Of a DNA stretch of 64,000 nt, positions 1 to 8,943 are shown one piece after another. The notes under the pieces are model-generated. The model was not told where the DNA came from and searched no databases. It was given only the letters and a program-made list of their open reading frames with translations. A program made the position numbers and the translations under genes. The stretch's first letter is position 1; each line of letters starts with the position of its first letter. The DNA is from Cronobacter muytjensii ATCC 51329 (GTDB taxonomy: Bacteria; Pseudomonadota; Gammaproteobacteria; Enterobacterales; Enterobacteriaceae): positions 930,001 through 994,000 of the forward strand of contig NZ_CP012268.1 in NCBI RefSeq assembly GCF_001277195.1, in the 5' to 3' direction.

Positions 1-83
1 AGGCCGACGGCGTACGCCTTGATATCGATTTTGTTTTCGCCTGCCAGGCAGAAACCGTTATTTTCCAGTTAAGTCTGCGTTAA
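1..83 (+). CDS. yfcZ: YfcZ/YiiS family protein, C-terminal end only
   Basis: The first 83 bases carry an open frame that enters from outside the window and stops at TAA 81-83. The 26 readable residues, beginning ADGVRLDIDF and ending FQLSLR, match the C-terminus of YfcZ, a small conserved protein of unknown function. In E. coli yfcZ lies directly upstream of fadI on the same strand, as here. Only the last quarter or so of the protein is visible. Confidence 0.8.
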   Translation, partial: ADGVRLDIDFVFACQAETVIFQLSLR

Positions 84-95
84 TCCCGCCTCTCA

Positions 96-124
96 CGCCC
101 CGGTGCCGCCGGGGCGTATTTCTT
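96..124 (+). terminator. Rho-independent terminator of yfcZ
   Basis: An 8-bp GC stem (CGCCCCGG at 96-103, CCGGGGCG at 109-116) closes a 5-nt loop and is followed by TATTTCTT. It lies 12 nt after the yfcZ stop and separates that gene from fadI. Confidence 0.75.
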
Positions 125-201
125 GTTACGTAATTCGTGTTTTGCTTCGCACTTTTTCCTTTATGTGATTGGCTGAATGTAAAATTCTGGTTAAAACTGT
201 T

Positions 202-218
202 ATCAGGTCAGACCACTT
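202..218 (+). promoter_or_regulatory. FadR operator upstream of fadI
   Basis: The 17-mer ATCAGGTCAGACCACTT has the GGTC/GACC core of the FadR consensus. It lies 33 bases before the fadI start codon. FadR represses fad genes until long-chain acyl-CoA binds it, and fadIJ is an established FadR target in E. coli. Site identity rests on motif match and position. Confidence 0.7.
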
Positions 219-250
219 AATACATAGTTAGCCTTTTACAGGGGAAAGTT

Positions 251-1561
251 ATGAGTCAGGCACTACCGCTGGTCACCCGGCAGGGGGATCGTATTGCCAT
301 TGTCAGTGGGTTGCGCACCCCTTTCGCCCGTCAGGCGACGGCGTACCACGGCGTTCCGGCGGTCGATCTCGGTAAAATGGTGGTCGGCGAACTGCTGGCC
401 CGCAGCGAAATTCCGCCTGAAGTCATTGAACAACTGGTGTTCGGCCAGGTGGTACAAATGCCGGAGGCGCCTAACATCGCGCGTGAAATCGTGCTTGGCA
501 CTGGCATGAGCGTGCGCACCGACGCCTACAGCGTCAGCCGCGCCTGCGCCACCAGCTTCCAGGCGGTGGCGAATGTTGCCGAAAGCATGATGGCGGGCAC
601 CATTCGCGCCGGGATCGCCGGCGGCGCCGACTCCTCTTCCGTGTTGCCCATCGGCGTGAGCAAAAAACTCGCGCGCACGCTGGTGGATGCCAATAAAGCC
701 CGCACCGCCGGGCAGCGCCTGAAGCTCTTTTCGCGCCTGCGGCTGCGCGACCTGCTGCCGGTGCCGCCTGCTGTAGCGGAATACTCCACCGGGCTGCGCA
801 TGGGCGACACCGCGGAGCAGATGGCGAAAACGCACGGCATCACGCGCGAACAGCAGGACGCGCTGGCGCACCGCTCACACCAGCTGGCGGCGCAGGCGTG
901 GGCCGAAGGCAAGCTGCGTGATGAAGTCATGACGGCGTACACGCCGCCGTACCGCGAGCCGCTCAGTGAAGATAACAATATCCGTAAAACGTCGTCGCTT
1001 GCCGATTACGCTAAATTGCGCCCGGCGTTTGACCGTAAGCACGGCACCGTGACGGCCGCCAACAGCACGCCACTCACTGACGGCGCGGCGGCGGTGATTC
1101 TGATGACCGAATCTCGCGCCCGCGAGCTGGGTCTTACGCCGCTCGGCTACCTGCGCAGTTACGCCTTTACCGCCATTGACGTCTGGCAGGATATGCTGCT
1201 GGGCCCGGCCTGGTCGACGCCGCTGGCGCTGGAGCGTGCCGGGCTTTCAATGGCCGATCTGACGCTGTTCGACATGCATGAAGCGTTCGCCTCGCAGACG
1301 CTCACCAACCTCAAACTGCTGGCAAGCGACCGCTTCGCGCGTGAAGTGCTGGGCCGCAGCCAGGCGACCGGCGAGGTGGATGACAGCAAATTTAACGTGC
1401 TCGGCGGCTCTATCGCTTACGGGCACCCGTTCGCCGCCACCGGCGCGCGGATGATAACCCAGACGCTCAATGAACTGCGTCGCCGCGGCGGCGGTTTCGG
1501 GCTGGTGACCGCCTGCGCGGCAGGCGGACTCGGCGCGGCAATGGTACTGGAGGCCGAATAA
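251..1561 (+). CDS. fadI: 3-ketoacyl-CoA thiolase FadI
   Basis: This is the thiolase subunit of the anaerobic/alternative beta-oxidation complex. It cleaves 3-ketoacyl-CoA with CoA to acetyl-CoA and a shortened acyl-CoA in the cytoplasm. The 436-residue product matches the usual FadI length. It has the nucleophilic cysteine C99 in VSRACATS, the GHPFAATG histidine motif and the C-terminal CAAGGLGAA cysteine loop. A GGGGAAAG ribosome-binding site precedes the ATG. The stop codon overlaps the fadJ start by one base, indicating translational coupling within the complex. A FadR-like operator lies upstream. Identification is secure from sequence and neighbourhood. Confidence 0.97.
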   Translation: MSQALPLVTRQGDRIAIVSGLRTPFARQATAYHGVPAVDLGKMVVGELLARSEIPPEVIEQLVFGQVVQMPEAPNIAREIVLGTGMSVRTDAYSVSRACATSFQAVANVAESMMAGTIRAGIAGGADSSSVLPIGVSKKLARTLVDANKARTAGQRLKLFSRLRLRDLLPVPPAVAEYSTGLRMGDTAEQMAKTHGITREQQDALAHRSHQLAAQAWAEGKLRDEVMTAYTPPYREPLSEDNNIRKTSSLADYAKLRPAFDRKHGTVTAANSTPLTDGAAAVILMTESRARELGLTPLGYLRSYAFTAIDVWQDMLLGPAWSTPLALERAGLSMADLTLFDMHEAFASQTLTNLKLLASDRFAREVLGRSQATGEVDDSKFNVLGGSIAYGHPFAATGARMITQTLNELRRRGGGFGLVTACAAGGLGAAMVLEAE

Positions 1562-3714
1562 TGGAATCGACATCCGCATTTACTTTACAGATCCGCCCGG
1601 ACAACGTGGCGGTAGTCACTATCGATGTGCCGGGCGAAAAAATGAACACGCTCAAGGCGGCATTCGCCCGCGACGTGCGCGCCATCGTAAAACAGCTACG
1701 TGAAAACCGCGATCTTGCGGGCGTGGTGTTTATTTCCGCCAAGCCCGATAACTTTATCGCGGGCGCGGATATCAACATGATAGCCGACTGCCAAAGCGCG
1801 CAGGAGGCCGAGGCGCTGGCGAGTCAGGGCCAGCAGATCATGGCGGAGATCCGCGCGCTGCCGGTGCATGTGGTCGCGGCTATTCACGGCGCATGCCTCG
1901 GCGGCGGGCTTGAGCTGGCGCTCGCCTGCCACAGCCGCATTTGTACCGACGACCCGAAAACCCTGCTTGGGCTACCGGAAGTGCAGTTAGGGCTGCTGCC
2001 GGGCTCCGGCGGCACGCAGCGGCTGCCGCGCCTTGTGGGCGTCAGCGCCGCGCTTGAGATGATCCTCGTGGGCAAACAGTTGCGTCCGCGTCAGGCGCAG
2101 AAAGCCGGGCTGGTGGATGATGTGGTGCCGCAGACCATTTTGCTGGAGGCCGCCGCGGCGCTGGCGAAAAAGAGTCGCCCTGCGCCGCGTCGTTTGCCGG
2201 TACGCGAGCGTGTGCTCGCAGGCCCGCTTGGCCGTGCGCTGCTGTTTCGTATGGTCAGCCAGAAAACGCATCAGAAAACCCAGGGCAACTACCCGGCGGC
2301 GCAGCGCATTATCGATGTGGTGCGCACCGGGCTTGAACAGGGGAGCGCCAGCGGCTATCAGGCCGAAGCCCGCGCCTTTGGCGAACTGGCGATGACGCCG
2401 GAATCAGCGGCGCTGCGCGGCCTCTTTTTCGCCACCACTGAGCTTAAAAAAGAGACCGGCAGCGGCGTGGCGCCGCGCGCGCTGCATTCGGTCGGCGTGC
2501 TGGGCGGCGGGCTGATGGGCGGCGGGATTGCGTATGTGACCGCTACCAAAGCCCGTTTGCCGGTGCGTATTAAAGACATCAGCGAAAAGGGCATTAATCA
2601 CGCGCTGAAATACAGCAGGGATCTGCTGGAGAAAAAAGTGCGCCGCCGTCACCTGCGCGCCGGCGAGCGCGACGCTCAGATGGCGCTGATCTCCGGCGGA
2701 ACCGATTATCGCGGGTTCCACCAGCGCGATATCGTCGTGGAAGCCGTTTTCGAAGAGTTAACCCTGAAGCAGAACATGGTGGCGGAGATCGAGGCGAACA
2801 CCGCGCCGCACACGATTTTCGCTTCTAATACCTCGTCGCTGCCAATCGGCGATATCGCGGCCGGGGCCGCCCGCCCGGCACAAATCATCGGTCTGCATTA
2901 TTTCAGCCCGGTCGACAAAATGCCGCTGGTGGAAGTGATTCCCCATGCCGGCACCAGCCCGGAAACCATTGCCACGACCGTGCAGCTTGCGAAAAAGCAG
3001 GGCAAAACGCCGATCGTGGTGGCTGACTGCGCCGGGTTTTACGTCAACCGCATCCTGGCGCCTTACATAAATGAGGCGATGCGCTGCCTGATGGAAGGGG
3101 AGAGCATTGAGAAAATCGACGACGCGCTGGTGAAGAAAGGTTTTCCGGTCGGCCCGATCCAACTGCTGGATGAAGTAGGGATTGATGTCGGCACCAAAAT
3201 TATGCCAGTGCTGGAGCGCGCTTACGGGCCACGTTTCAGCGCGCCTGGTGAAGCCGTTGCAGCAATGTTGAACGACGATCGCAAAGGCAGAAAAAATGGC
3301 CGCGGTTTCTATCTTTATCCGGCAAAAGGGCGTAAAAGCAAAAAACAGGTTGACCCTGCGGTTTACGGGCTTATTGGCGTTAAACCGGGCGGTAAACTGA
3401 GCGGCGATGAGATTGCCGAGCGGTGCGTCATGATGATGCTGAACGAGGCGGTGCGGTGTCTGGATGAAGGTGTGGTGCGCTCAGCGCGTGACGGCGATAT
3501 CGGCGCCGTTTTCGGCATCGGTTTCCCGCCGTTTCTGGGCGGCCCGTTCCGTTATATGGACACGCTCGGCGCAGCGCAGGTGGTAGCGACGCTTACCCGT
3601 CTCTCCACCCGTTATGGCGACCGTTTTACCCCGTGCGACAGGCTGTTGCGCATGGCGCAGACCGCGCAAACTTTCTGGCCTGAGGGGAACCCGCAGGCCG
3701 ACATCGTGGTCTGA
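1561..3714 (+). CDS. fadJ: Multifunctional fatty acid oxidation subunit FadJ
   Basis: This trifunctional alpha subunit carries enoyl-CoA hydratase/isomerase and 3-hydroxyacyl-CoA dehydrogenase activities and partners FadI. The crotonase domain spans about residues 15-190, with catalytic glutamates near E118 (GGLELAL) and E140 (LGLPE). The dehydrogenase begins with the NAD-binding GGGLMGGG at about 315-322 and has a catalytic histidine in GLHYFSPV (H446). The length is 717 residues, close to the 714 of E. coli FadJ. The start overlaps the fadI stop by one base. No strong terminator follows, so read-through toward sixA is possible. Confidence 0.97.
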   Translation: MESTSAFTLQIRPDNVAVVTIDVPGEKMNTLKAAFARDVRAIVKQLRENRDLAGVVFISAKPDNFIAGADINMIADCQSAQEAEALASQGQQIMAEIRALPVHVVAAIHGACLGGGLELALACHSRICTDDPKTLLGLPEVQLGLLPGSGGTQRLPRLVGVSAALEMILVGKQLRPRQAQKAGLVDDVVPQTILLEAAAALAKKSRPAPRRLPVRERVLAGPLGRALLFRMVSQKTHQKTQGNYPAAQRIIDVVRTGLEQGSASGYQAEARAFGELAMTPESAALRGLFFATTELKKETGSGVAPRALHSVGVLGGGLMGGGIAYVTATKARLPVRIKDISEKGINHALKYSRDLLEKKVRRRHLRAGERDAQMALISGGTDYRGFHQRDIVVEAVFEELTLKQNMVAEIEANTAPHTIFASNTSSLPIGDIAAGAARPAQIIGLHYFSPVDKMPLVEVIPHAGTSPETIATTVQLAKKQGKTPIVVADCAGFYVNRILAPYINEAMRCLMEGESIEKIDDALVKKGFPVGPIQLLDEVGIDVGTKIMPVLERAYGPRFSAPGEAVAAMLNDDRKGRKNGRGFYLYPAKGRKSKKQVDPAVYGLIGVKPGGKLSGDEIAERCVMMMLNEAVRCLDEGVVRSARDGDIGAVFGIGFPPFLGGPFRYMDTLGAAQVVATLTRLSTRYGDRFTPCDRLLRMAQTAQTFWPEGNPQADIVV

Positions 3715-3919
3715 TAAAGCGTAGTTCCTGGCTTCGAAAACGTAGCGCTGGCTAATTTGTAAACAGTGATTGACTATACTTACGTCAATAGGGTAAAAAA
3801 CAGCGTTTCATTCGAAGTATGGATCAGGCACAATGCCCGACCGCCAGTCGATACCCGTAAAAAGCGCGTTGCTTTTTCGGGGTTGCGCTGGCGCTTCTGG
3901 TCAACAAAAGCGGTGCAAT

Positions 3920-4408
3920 ATGCAAGTTTTTATCATGCGTCACGGCGACGCAGCACTCGATGCCGCCAGTGATTCGGTTCGTCCTCTGACCGCGTGCGGT
4001 TGTGATGAATCCCGTCAAATGGCGACCTGGTTAAAAGGTCAAAAGGTGGATATCGAACGTGTTCTGGTGAGCCCATTCCTGCGAGCCGAACAGACACTGG
4101 ACGTCGTGAAAGAGGCCATGAGCCTGCCTGTCAAAACCGAAGTCCTGCCGGAGCTTACGCCTTGCGGGGATGTCGGCCTGGTGAGCGACTACCTCCACGT
4201 TCTGGCCCGTGACGGCGTTCGCGCGGTAATGGTTATCTCTCACCTGCCGCTGGTCGGTTATCTGGTCGCGGAGCTTTGCCCTGGCGAAACGCCGCCGATG
4301 TTTTCGACCTCCGCTATCGCCTGCGTGACGGTTGAAGGCGATAACGACAAGGGCGTTTTTAACTGGCAGATGAGCCCCTGCAATCTCAAAATGGCGAAAG
4401 CGATTTAA
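3920..4408 (+). CDS. sixA: Phosphohistidine phosphatase SixA
   Basis: SixA is a small histidine phosphatase that dephosphorylates phosphohistidine. In E. coli it acts on the ArcB HPt domain and the nitrogen phosphotransferase system. The RHGD signature lies at residues 7-10, making H8 the nucleophile. The 162-residue product fits the family (161 in E. coli). A longer in-frame start exists at 3833, but its 29 extra residues do not resemble SixA and the protein family begins at MQVFIMRHG. An upstream TTGACT at 3770-3775 might be a -35 element, but no good -10 was found. Confidence 0.95.
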   Translation: MQVFIMRHGDAALDAASDSVRPLTACGCDESRQMATWLKGQKVDIERVLVSPFLRAEQTLDVVKEAMSLPVKTEVLPELTPCGDVGLVSDYLHVLARDGVRAVMVISHLPLVGYLVAELCPGETPPMFSTSAIACVTVEGDNDKGVFNWQMSPCNLKMAKAI

Positions 4409-4434
4409 CGCCTGCCACAGAGCCGTAAGAAGAA

Positions 4435-4458
4435 AAAGAGCCGCTAATGCGGCTCTTT
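4435..4458. terminator. Bidirectional terminator between sixA and smrB
   Basis: A 10-bp perfect stem (AAAGAGCCGC at 4435-4444, GCGGCTCTTT at 4449-4458) with a TAAT loop has A-rich and T-rich flanks. It lies between the convergent sixA and smrB genes and can serve both. Confidence 0.85.
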
Positions 4459-4502
4459 CTGTTTCTGCGGTCTTCATTTTTACGCGAGCAATGCGCCAGC
4501 GC

Positions 4503-5054
4503 TTAAGGCAACTGGGGCGGCTGCCACTCTTCAACTTCAATCAGCACCAGCAGCGCGGCGTCGCCGCCATACTCTTTCGGCGCCTGATGGAAGGCCATCA
4601 CATGTGGATGCTGCGCCAGCCACAGCGGCGTCTGCTGTTTCAGAATATGTTTACCGTGGCCGTGCATCACGCAGGCGCAGAAGACATGCTCGCGGCGACA
4701 GGCGGCGATGAGCGCCCCCAGTTCCTGCTTGGCCTGCATCTGGGTTAAGCCGTGGAGATCGAGAAACAGCTCGGGCGAATAGTCGCCGCGGCGCAGTTTT
4801 TTCAGCTCGAAATGATCCACGCCGGGGCGGACGTAGCGCATCGGTCCGTCGCTGTTCAGAAGCGGCTGGAACTCATCGGAAAAGTAGTGGCTGGCGTCCA
4901 CCTGCTCCTGCAACAGGCGCTTAGGCGGCACCTCGCTCAGCTTTTTACGCGCCGGGCGATGGACGATGGTGTCCTGTTTCAGCTCGCGCGTTCCGCTCAT
5001 CAGCGCGCGAAACAGCGACTTTTCTTCCTCACTCAGCGATGGCTTCTTTTTCAT
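4503..5054 (-). CDS. smrB: Smr-domain endonuclease SmrB (ribosome rescue factor)
   Basis: SmrB carries a C-terminal Smr domain. In E. coli it is recruited to collided ribosomes and cleaves the mRNA between them. The 183-residue product has DLHG at about 99-102 and HGHGKH at 131-136, the two Smr signature motifs, after a basic N-terminal region. The start at MKKKPSLSEE gives exactly the E. coli length and is preceded by an AAGAAGA-type ribosome-binding site. An upstream in-frame ATG at 5111 would add 19 residues not typical of the family. The gene is convergent with sixA and divergent from prmB. Confidence 0.93.
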   Translation of the reverse strand: MKKKPSLSEEEKSLFRALMSGTRELKQDTIVHRPARKKLSEVPPKRLLQEQVDASHYFSDEFQPLLNSDGPMRYVRPGVDHFELKKLRRGDYSPELFLDLHGLTQMQAKQELGALIAACRREHVFCACVMHGHGKHILKQQTPLWLAQHPHVMAFHQAPKEYGGDAALLVLIEVEEWQPPQLP

Positions 5055-5215
5055 CTTCTTCTCTTCTTTATCGTTGCGCAGGCAGTTTACCCGAGATTGG
5101 CGCGTCGCCAAACAAAAGCCATTTTTCAGGGATGACGCGCCGGTTGCTGATTTATCGCCGCCTTCATGGCAAACTAGCCGCCGAATTTAACGCGGAGCGT
5201 CATGCGGAGGGCAGT

Positions 5216-6148
5216 GTGGATAAAATTTTCGTCGATGAGGCAGTCAGTGAACTGCATACCATTCAGGATATGTTGCGTTGGGCGGTGAGCCGTTTCAGCG
5301 CGGCGGGCATCTGGTATGGTCACGGCACGGACAACCCCTGGGATGAAGCGGTGCAACTGGTACTGCCGTCGCTCTACCTGCCGCTGGATATTCCGGAAGA
5401 TATGCGCACCGCGCGTCTGACCTCCAGCGAGCGTCATCGTATCGTCGAACGGGTGATCCGCCGCGTCAACGAGCGTATTCCGGTGGCGTATCTCACCAAT
5501 AAAGCCTGGTTCTGCGGTCACGAATTTTACGTCGACGAACGCGTGCTGGTGCCGCGCTCGCCCATCGGCGAGCTTATCAATAACCGTTTCGCAGGGCTTA
5601 TCGACCACGAACCGCAGCATATCCTTGATATGTGTACCGGCAGCGGCTGTATCGCCATTGCCTGCGCGTACGCCTTCCCGAATGCGGAAGTCGACGCGGT
5701 AGATATCTCCGGCGACGCGCTGGCCGTTACCGAGCACAATATCGAAGAGCACGGGCTTATCCATCACGTCACGCCGATCCGCTCGGATCTCTTCCGTGAT
5801 CTGCCGAAAGTGCAGTACGACATTATCGTCACCAATCCGCCGTATGTGGATGAAGAGGATATGTCCGACCTGCCGAACGAATATCGCCACGAGCCGGAAC
5901 TCGGCCTTGCGGCTGGCAGCGACGGGCTGAAGCTCGCGCGCCGCATTCTCGCCTGCTCGCCGGACTACCTGACCGACAACGGTATTCTGATTTGTGAAGT
6001 CGGTAACAGCATGGTACATCTGATGGAGCAGTACCCGGACGTGCCGTTCACCTGGCTTGAATTCGACAACGGCGGCGACGGCGTCTTTATGCTGACCAAA
6101 GCGCAGCTCATCAGCGCACGCGAACACTTCAGCATCTACAAAGATTAA
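5216..6148 (+). CDS. prmB: Ribosomal protein uL3 N5-glutamine methyltransferase PrmB
   Basis: PrmB is an S-adenosylmethionine-dependent methyltransferase that modifies a glutamine of ribosomal protein L3. The 310-residue product has the SAM loop DMCTGSGC at about 138-145 and the NPPY glutamine-binding motif at 207-210. I chose the GTG at 5216: it sits behind GGAGGG and gives the exact E. coli start (MDKIFVDEAV) and length. Longer in-frame extensions run antisense into smrB and are unlikely. aroC follows after about 64 bases on the same strand, as in E. coli. Confidence 0.95.
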   Translation: MDKIFVDEAVSELHTIQDMLRWAVSRFSAAGIWYGHGTDNPWDEAVQLVLPSLYLPLDIPEDMRTARLTSSERHRIVERVIRRVNERIPVAYLTNKAWFCGHEFYVDERVLVPRSPIGELINNRFAGLIDHEPQHILDMCTGSGCIAIACAYAFPNAEVDAVDISGDALAVTEHNIEEHGLIHHVTPIRSDLFRDLPKVQYDIIVTNPPYVDEEDMSDLPNEYRHEPELGLAAGSDGLKLARRILACSPDYLTDNGILICEVGNSMVHLMEQYPDVPFTWLEFDNGGDGVFMLTKAQLISAREHFSIYKD

Positions 6149-6212
6149 AACAGGCGGGCGCAGGCCCGCTGAATAACGCAAAACACCACAACGACACGAT
6201 AACGGAGCCGTG

Positions 6213-7298
6213 ATGGCAGGCAACACTCTTGGACAACTCTTTCGCGTCACCACTTTCGGCGAGTCCCATGGTCTGGCGCTCGGCTGCATTATTGACGGCG
6301 TACCGCCGGGCATCGCGTTAAGCGAAGCCGACCTCCAGCACGATCTTGACCGCCGCCGCCCAGGCACCTCCCGTTACACCACGCAGCGCCGCGAGCCGGA
6401 CCAGGTGAAAATTCTCTCCGGCGTATTTGAGGGCGTGACCACCGGCACCAGCATCGGCCTGCTGATTGAAAACACCGATCAACGCTCCCAGGATTACGGC
6501 GCTATTAAAGATGTGTTTCGTCCGGGACACGCCGATTACACCTACGAGCAGAAATATGGCGTTCGCGACTATCGCGGCGGCGGACGCTCTTCCGCCCGCG
6601 AAACCGCCATGCGCGTCGCCGCAGGCGCGATCGCCAAAAAATACCTGGCGCAGAAATTCGGTATCGTCATCCGCGCCTGCCTGACCCAGATGGGCGATAT
6701 TCCACTGGAAATCAAAGACTGGGCGCAGGTGGAGCAGAACCCGTTCTTCTCGCCGGACGTGGACAAACATGACGCGCTCGACGAGCTGATGCGCGCGCTG
6801 AAAAAAGAGGGCGACTCCATTGGCGCGAAAGTAACGGTTGTCGCCGATAATGTGCCGCCGGGCCTCGGCGAACCGGTGTTCGACAGGCTGGATGCCGATA
6901 TCGCCCATGCGCTGATGAGCATTAATGCCGTCAAAGGCGTTGAGATCGGTGAAGGTTTTGGCGTTATCGCGCTCAAAGGCAGCGAAAACCGCGACGAAAT
7001 CACTAAAGACGGATTTCAGAGCAACCATGCGGGCGGTATTCTCGGCGGCATCAGCAGCGGCCAGCAGATCGTCGCCAATATCGCGCTGAAGCCGACCTCC
7101 AGCATCACGGTGCCGGGGCGTACCGTTAACCGTGCGGGCGATGAAGTCGAGATGATCACCCGTGGCCGCCACGATCCGTGCGTCGGCATCCGCGCGGTGC
7201 CGATCGCCGAAGCGATGCTGGCGATCGTGCTGATGGATCATCTGCTGCGCCACCGCGGTCAGAACGCGGACGTTACCACTACGCTTCCTCGCTGGTAA
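6213..7298 (+). CDS. aroC: Chorismate synthase AroC
   Basis: AroC eliminates phosphate from 5-enolpyruvylshikimate 3-phosphate to form chorismate, the branch point for aromatic amino acids, folate and quinones. It requires reduced FMN. The 361-residue product contains the family signatures GESHG near the N-terminus, the arginine/glycine-rich RRPGTSRYTTQR, YRGGGRSSARET and GRHDPC. The ATG at 6213 follows an ACGGAG ribosome-binding site. A GTG one codon upstream (6210) is also possible. mepA starts five bases after the stop codon, so the pair is probably co-transcribed with prmB. Confidence 0.97.
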   Translation: MAGNTLGQLFRVTTFGESHGLALGCIIDGVPPGIALSEADLQHDLDRRRPGTSRYTTQRREPDQVKILSGVFEGVTTGTSIGLLIENTDQRSQDYGAIKDVFRPGHADYTYEQKYGVRDYRGGGRSSARETAMRVAAGAIAKKYLAQKFGIVIRACLTQMGDIPLEIKDWAQVEQNPFFSPDVDKHDALDELMRALKKEGDSIGAKVTVVADNVPPGLGEPVFDRLDADIAHALMSINAVKGVEIGEGFGVIALKGSENRDEITKDGFQSNHAGGILGGISSGQQIVANIALKPTSSITVPGRTVNRAGDEVEMITRGRHDPCVGIRAVPIAEAMLAIVLMDHLLRHRGQNADVTTTLPRW

Positions 7299-7302
7299 TC
7301 TC

Positions 7303-8127
7303 ATGAAAAAACTCTGCTTAGCCTTGCTGGCGCTGCTCGCTTGCAGCGCGGCAAGCGCCGCCACGCCGTGGCAGAAAATCACCCAGCCGATCCCGGGCGC
7401 GGCTCAGTCGATCGGCACATTTTCCAATGGCTGCATCATCGGCGCCCAGCCGCTGCCGATGGAGTCGGAGCATTACCAGATAATGCGCACTGACCAGCGC
7501 CGCTACTTTGGCCACCCGGATCTGGTGCGCTTTATTGAGCGTCTCAGTAACCAGGTGAACGAGTTGCAACTCGGCACGGTGCTGATAGGCGATATGGGCA
7601 TGCCGGCGGGCGGTCGTTTTAACGGCGGTCATGCCAGCCATCAGACGGGCCTTGATGTCGATATCTTCCTGCAACTGCCGAAACAGCGCTGGAGCGCGGC
7701 GCAACTGCGTCGCCCGCAGGCGCTCGATTTAGTGTCGCGCGACGGGAAATCGGTCGTGCCGTCGCTCTGGAAGCCGGAAATTGGCGGGTTGATTAAGCTT
7801 GCCGCGCTCGATGATCAGGTCACGCGTATTTTCGTGAACCCGGCTATCAAGCAGCAGCTCTGCCTGGACGCCGGGCCGGATCGCGACTGGCTGCGTAAAG
7901 TGCGCCCGTGGTTCCAGCATCGCGCCCATATGCATGTGCGCCTGCGCTGTCCGCCGGACAGCCTGGAGTGCGTGGAGCAGGAGCCGCCGCCGCCGGGCGA
8001 CGGTTGCGGCGAAGAGCTGCAAAGCTGGTTTAAACCTGCGGCGCCGGGCAGCGGCAAGGCAGAGAAGAAAACGCCGCCGCCACCGCCGCCGTCATGTCAG
8101 GCGTTGCTGGACGAACACGCGCTTTAA
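7303..8127 (+). CDS. mepA: Penicillin-insensitive murein DD-endopeptidase MepA
   Basis: MepA is a periplasmic zinc endopeptidase of family M74 that cuts D-Ala-meso-DAP cross-links in peptidoglycan. A Sec signal peptide is clear: MKK, a hydrophobic core, then ACSAASAA at about residues 13-20. Zinc ligands and active-site residues lie in GGHASHQTGLDVD (H110, H113, D120) and HRAHMHVR (H209, H211). The C-terminus after about residue 220 is unusually proline-rich (runs of PPPP and PPPPPP) with scattered cysteines. The length is 274 residues, the same as E. coli MepA. It is tightly linked to aroC. Confidence 0.95.
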   Translation: MKKLCLALLALLACSAASAATPWQKITQPIPGAAQSIGTFSNGCIIGAQPLPMESEHYQIMRTDQRRYFGHPDLVRFIERLSNQVNELQLGTVLIGDMGMPAGGRFNGGHASHQTGLDVDIFLQLPKQRWSAAQLRRPQALDLVSRDGKSVVPSLWKPEIGGLIKLAALDDQVTRIFVNPAIKQQLCLDAGPDRDWLRKVRPWFQHRAHMHVRLRCPPDSLECVEQEPPPPGDGCGEELQSWFKPAAPGSGKAEKKTPPPPPPSCQALLDEHAL

Positions 8128-8145
8128 CAACTAAGGATGGCCGTG

Positions 8146-8943
8146 ATGGACTGGTTTATGGTTTCGCCGCTGTTGCTGACAGCGCTCTTTTTTGTCGCGA
8201 TGCTCGCGGGGTTTATCGACGCCCTGGCGGGCGGCGGCGGGCTTTTAACGGTGCCGGCGCTACTGGCGGCAGGCATGTCGCCCGCCCAGGCGCTGGCGAC
8301 CAATAAACTCCAGGCATGCGGCGGTTCGCTCTCCGCCTCGCTCTATTTTATCCGTCGCGGCGTGGTCAGCCTTCGCGACCAGAAACTCAATATCCTGATG
8401 ACGTTTATCGGCTCCACCAGCGGCGCGCTGCTGGTGCAGCATGTGCAGTCCGATATTCTGCGCCAGATCCTGCCGGTGCTGGTGATCGCCATCGGGCTCT
8501 ATTTCCTGCTGATGCCGCGTCTTGGCGAAGAGGATCGCCAGCGCAGGCTCTACGGCCTGCCGTTTGCGCTGGTGGCAGGCGGCTGCGTCGGCTTTTATGA
8601 CGGCTTTTTCGGCCCCGGCGCGGGCTCGTTTTACGCGCTGGCGTTCGTCACGCTCGCGGGCTTTAACCTTGCCAAATCCACCGCCCACGCCAAGGTGCTC
8701 AACGCCACCTCCAACGTCGGCGGGCTGCTGCTGTTTATCATCGGCGGCAAGGTTATCTGGGGCACCGGTTTCGTAATGCTGGCCGGGCAGTTTCTCGGCG
8801 CGCGCCTGGGCTCGCGCCTGGTATTAAGTAAAGGACAGCGCCTGATCCGCCCGATGATTGTTATCGTCTCGGCGGTCATGAGCGCCAAATTGTTATTTGA
8901 CAGCCACGGTCAGGAGATCCTCCGCTGGCTGGGGATGGCGTAA
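8146..8943 (+). CDS. yfcA: TauE/SafE family membrane transporter YfcA
   Basis: YfcA is an inner-membrane protein of the TauE/SafE (DUF81) family, whose members are proposed to export small sulfonate or sulfite-like anions. The substrate of YfcA is not established. The sequence is dominated by hydrophobic helices, with paired glycine-rich segments GFIDALAGGGG near the N-terminus and GFYDGFFGPGAG mid-protein. These mark the duplicated family repeat. I prefer the ATG at 8146, 8 nt behind AAGGA. The in-frame ATG at 8137 overlaps that ribosome-binding site. The stop overlaps the epmC start. Confidence 0.88.
   Translation: MDWFMVSPLLLTALFFVAMLAGFIDALAGGGGLLTVPALLAAGMSPAQALATNKLQACGGSLSASLYFIRRGVVSLRDQKLNILMTFIGSTSGALLVQHVQSDILRQILPVLVIAIGLYFLLMPRLGEEDRQRRLYGLPFALVAGGCVGFYDGFFGPGAGSFYALAFVTLAGFNLAKSTAHAKVLNATSNVGGLLLFIIGGKVIWGTGFVMLAGQFLGARLGSRLVLSKGQRLIRPMIVIVSAVMSAKLLFDSHGQEILRWLGMA

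Noticed and set aside
3770..3798. TTGACT followed by GC-poor sequence upstream of sixA as a sigma-70 promoter
   Set aside because: No acceptable -10 at 16-18 bp spacing; the TTGAC/GTCAA symmetry is noted but not enough for a call.
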